From: G963422595 sp963422595
GTDB taxonomy: Bacteria > Pseudomonadota > Gammaproteobacteria > UBA4575
Direction of reading: 5' to 3'
DNA length: 64,000 nt
Assembly: GCA_963422595.1 (NCBI GenBank)
Contig: OY730298.1
Span: forward strand, 1,612,001 to 1,676,000
A model generated the notes under the pieces. That model worked only from the letters and a program-made list of their open reading frames with translations. It was not told where the DNA came from and searched no databases. Below are positions 63,480 to 64,000 of the stretch, in pieces (position 1 is the stretch's first letter; the number at the start of each line of letters is the position of its first letter). The position numbers and the translations under genes were made by a program.

Positions 63480-64000
63480 TTAACGTACCGCCCCAGATCG
63501 TCCATAGCCTCTTAAATTGGCCTTTTTCATCAAACCTTCATATTGATGAGACATTAAGTGCGCCTGTACCTGAGCCATAAAATCCATCACTACCACAACT
63601 ATAATTAACAGCGAGGTACCACCAAAATAAAATGGCACGCTAAATTTAAGAATAAGAAACTCAGGTAGCAGGCACACCAGGGTGATATAGACCGCACCCA
63701 CGGCAGTTAAGCGCGTAAGCACGGTATCAATATAACGAGCCGTTTGTTCGCCTGGACGTATGCCCGGGATAAAGGCGCCGGAACGCTTTAAGTTATCGGC
63801 AGTTTCCCGTGAGTCAAATACAATCGCGGTGTAAAAGAAGCAAAAGAATACAATCGCCAGCGCGTACAACATCACGTACAACGGCTGACCGGGAGAAATC
63901 GCCGTAGCAATATTTTGTAACCAGGAGAAACTGCCCGTTGAAGTGCTTGACCATTGCAGTAAAGTCGCCGGGAACAAAATAATGCTTGATGCGAAGATCG
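63480..64000 (-). CDS. secY: Protein translocase subunit SecY (C-terminal part, 5' end off window)
   Basis: About 173 C-terminal codons of the Sec channel. The frame reads IFASSIILFPATLLQW at the window edge and continues through FCFFYTAIVFDSRETADNLK, GAFIPGIRPGEQTARYID and LTAVGAVYITLVCLLPEFL to a final membrane helix and RGYGRSGAVR. It is open to the window end. Position before rpmJ matches the spc operon end. Confidence 0.97.
   Translation of the reverse strand, partial: IFASSIILFPATLLQWSSTSTGSFSWLQNIATAISPGQPLYVMLYALAIVFFCFFYTAIVFDSRETADNLKRSGAFIPGIRPGEQTARYIDTVLTRLTAVGAVYITLVCLLPEFLILKFSVPFYFGGTSLLIIVVVVMDFMAQVQAHLMSHQYEGLMKKANLRGYGRSGAVR

Overview
The window is a 64-kb piece of a chromosome from a moderately AT-rich gammaproteobacterium. 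Gene content and order support this: aspS-nudB / yebC-ruvCAB-ybgC-tolQRAB-pal-cpoB, tldD-pmbA, yhdP-rng-rlmH-rsfS-nadD-proA-holA-lptE-leuS, lnt-corC-ybeY-ybeZ-miaB, divergent ssb/uvrA, and the secY-rpmJ-rpsM-rpsK-rpsD-rpoA-rplQ block. I cannot name the genus. The holA-proA-nadD linkage and the urea importer suggest a free-living environmental lineage, but that is inference.

Regions. 1-5.9 kb: a complete or nearly complete urea ABC importer operon (urtABCDE, minus strand), preceded by a sequence resembling a sigma-54 promoter. 6-6.9 kb: a P19/Tp34-type periplasmic iron-transport protein gene downstream of a near-consensus Fur box. 7-16.9 kb: tRNA-Lys, queC, queE, the Tol-Pal envelope genes, ybgC, ruvBAC and yebC. 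17-20.9 kb: an accessory cassette with an I78-family peptidase inhibitor, an S8 autotransporter-like lipoprotein protease and a small alpha/beta hydrolase. It separates nudB from yebC and has inverted repeats near it on both sides. 20.9-29 kb: nudB, aspS, an FmdB zinc ribbon, acylphosphatase, yfgD-type ArsC, wrbA, hda, a pgsA-like gene, purM, purN and a DUF3108 gene. 29-53.4 kb: a long run of mostly minus-strand housekeeping genes covering peptide maturation, RNase G, ribosome assembly, NAD and proline synthesis, lipopolysaccharide and lipoprotein assembly, and tRNA modification. This run holds a decayed maf gene between rlmH and rng, and one plus-strand 3-hydroxyacid dehydrogenase gene between lptE and holA. 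53.4-55.3 kb: a repeat-bearing spacer and a GC-richer galE. 55.3-60.2 kb: ssb, a small coiled-coil membrane protein, uvrA and a SAM hydroxide adenosyltransferase. 60.4-64 kb: the alpha ribosomal operon and the 3' part of secY.

Most of the window is conserved core genome. The features most worth following up are the secreted protease/inhibitor cassette with its bordering inverted repeats, the isolated Fur-box P19-like gene, the predicted nitrogen-responsive urt promoter, the maf pseudogene, and the repeat-rich spacer before galE. I found no CRISPR array, prophage, intact insertion sequence or rRNA. All functional calls rest on recognised sequence motifs and gene order; no database search was run.
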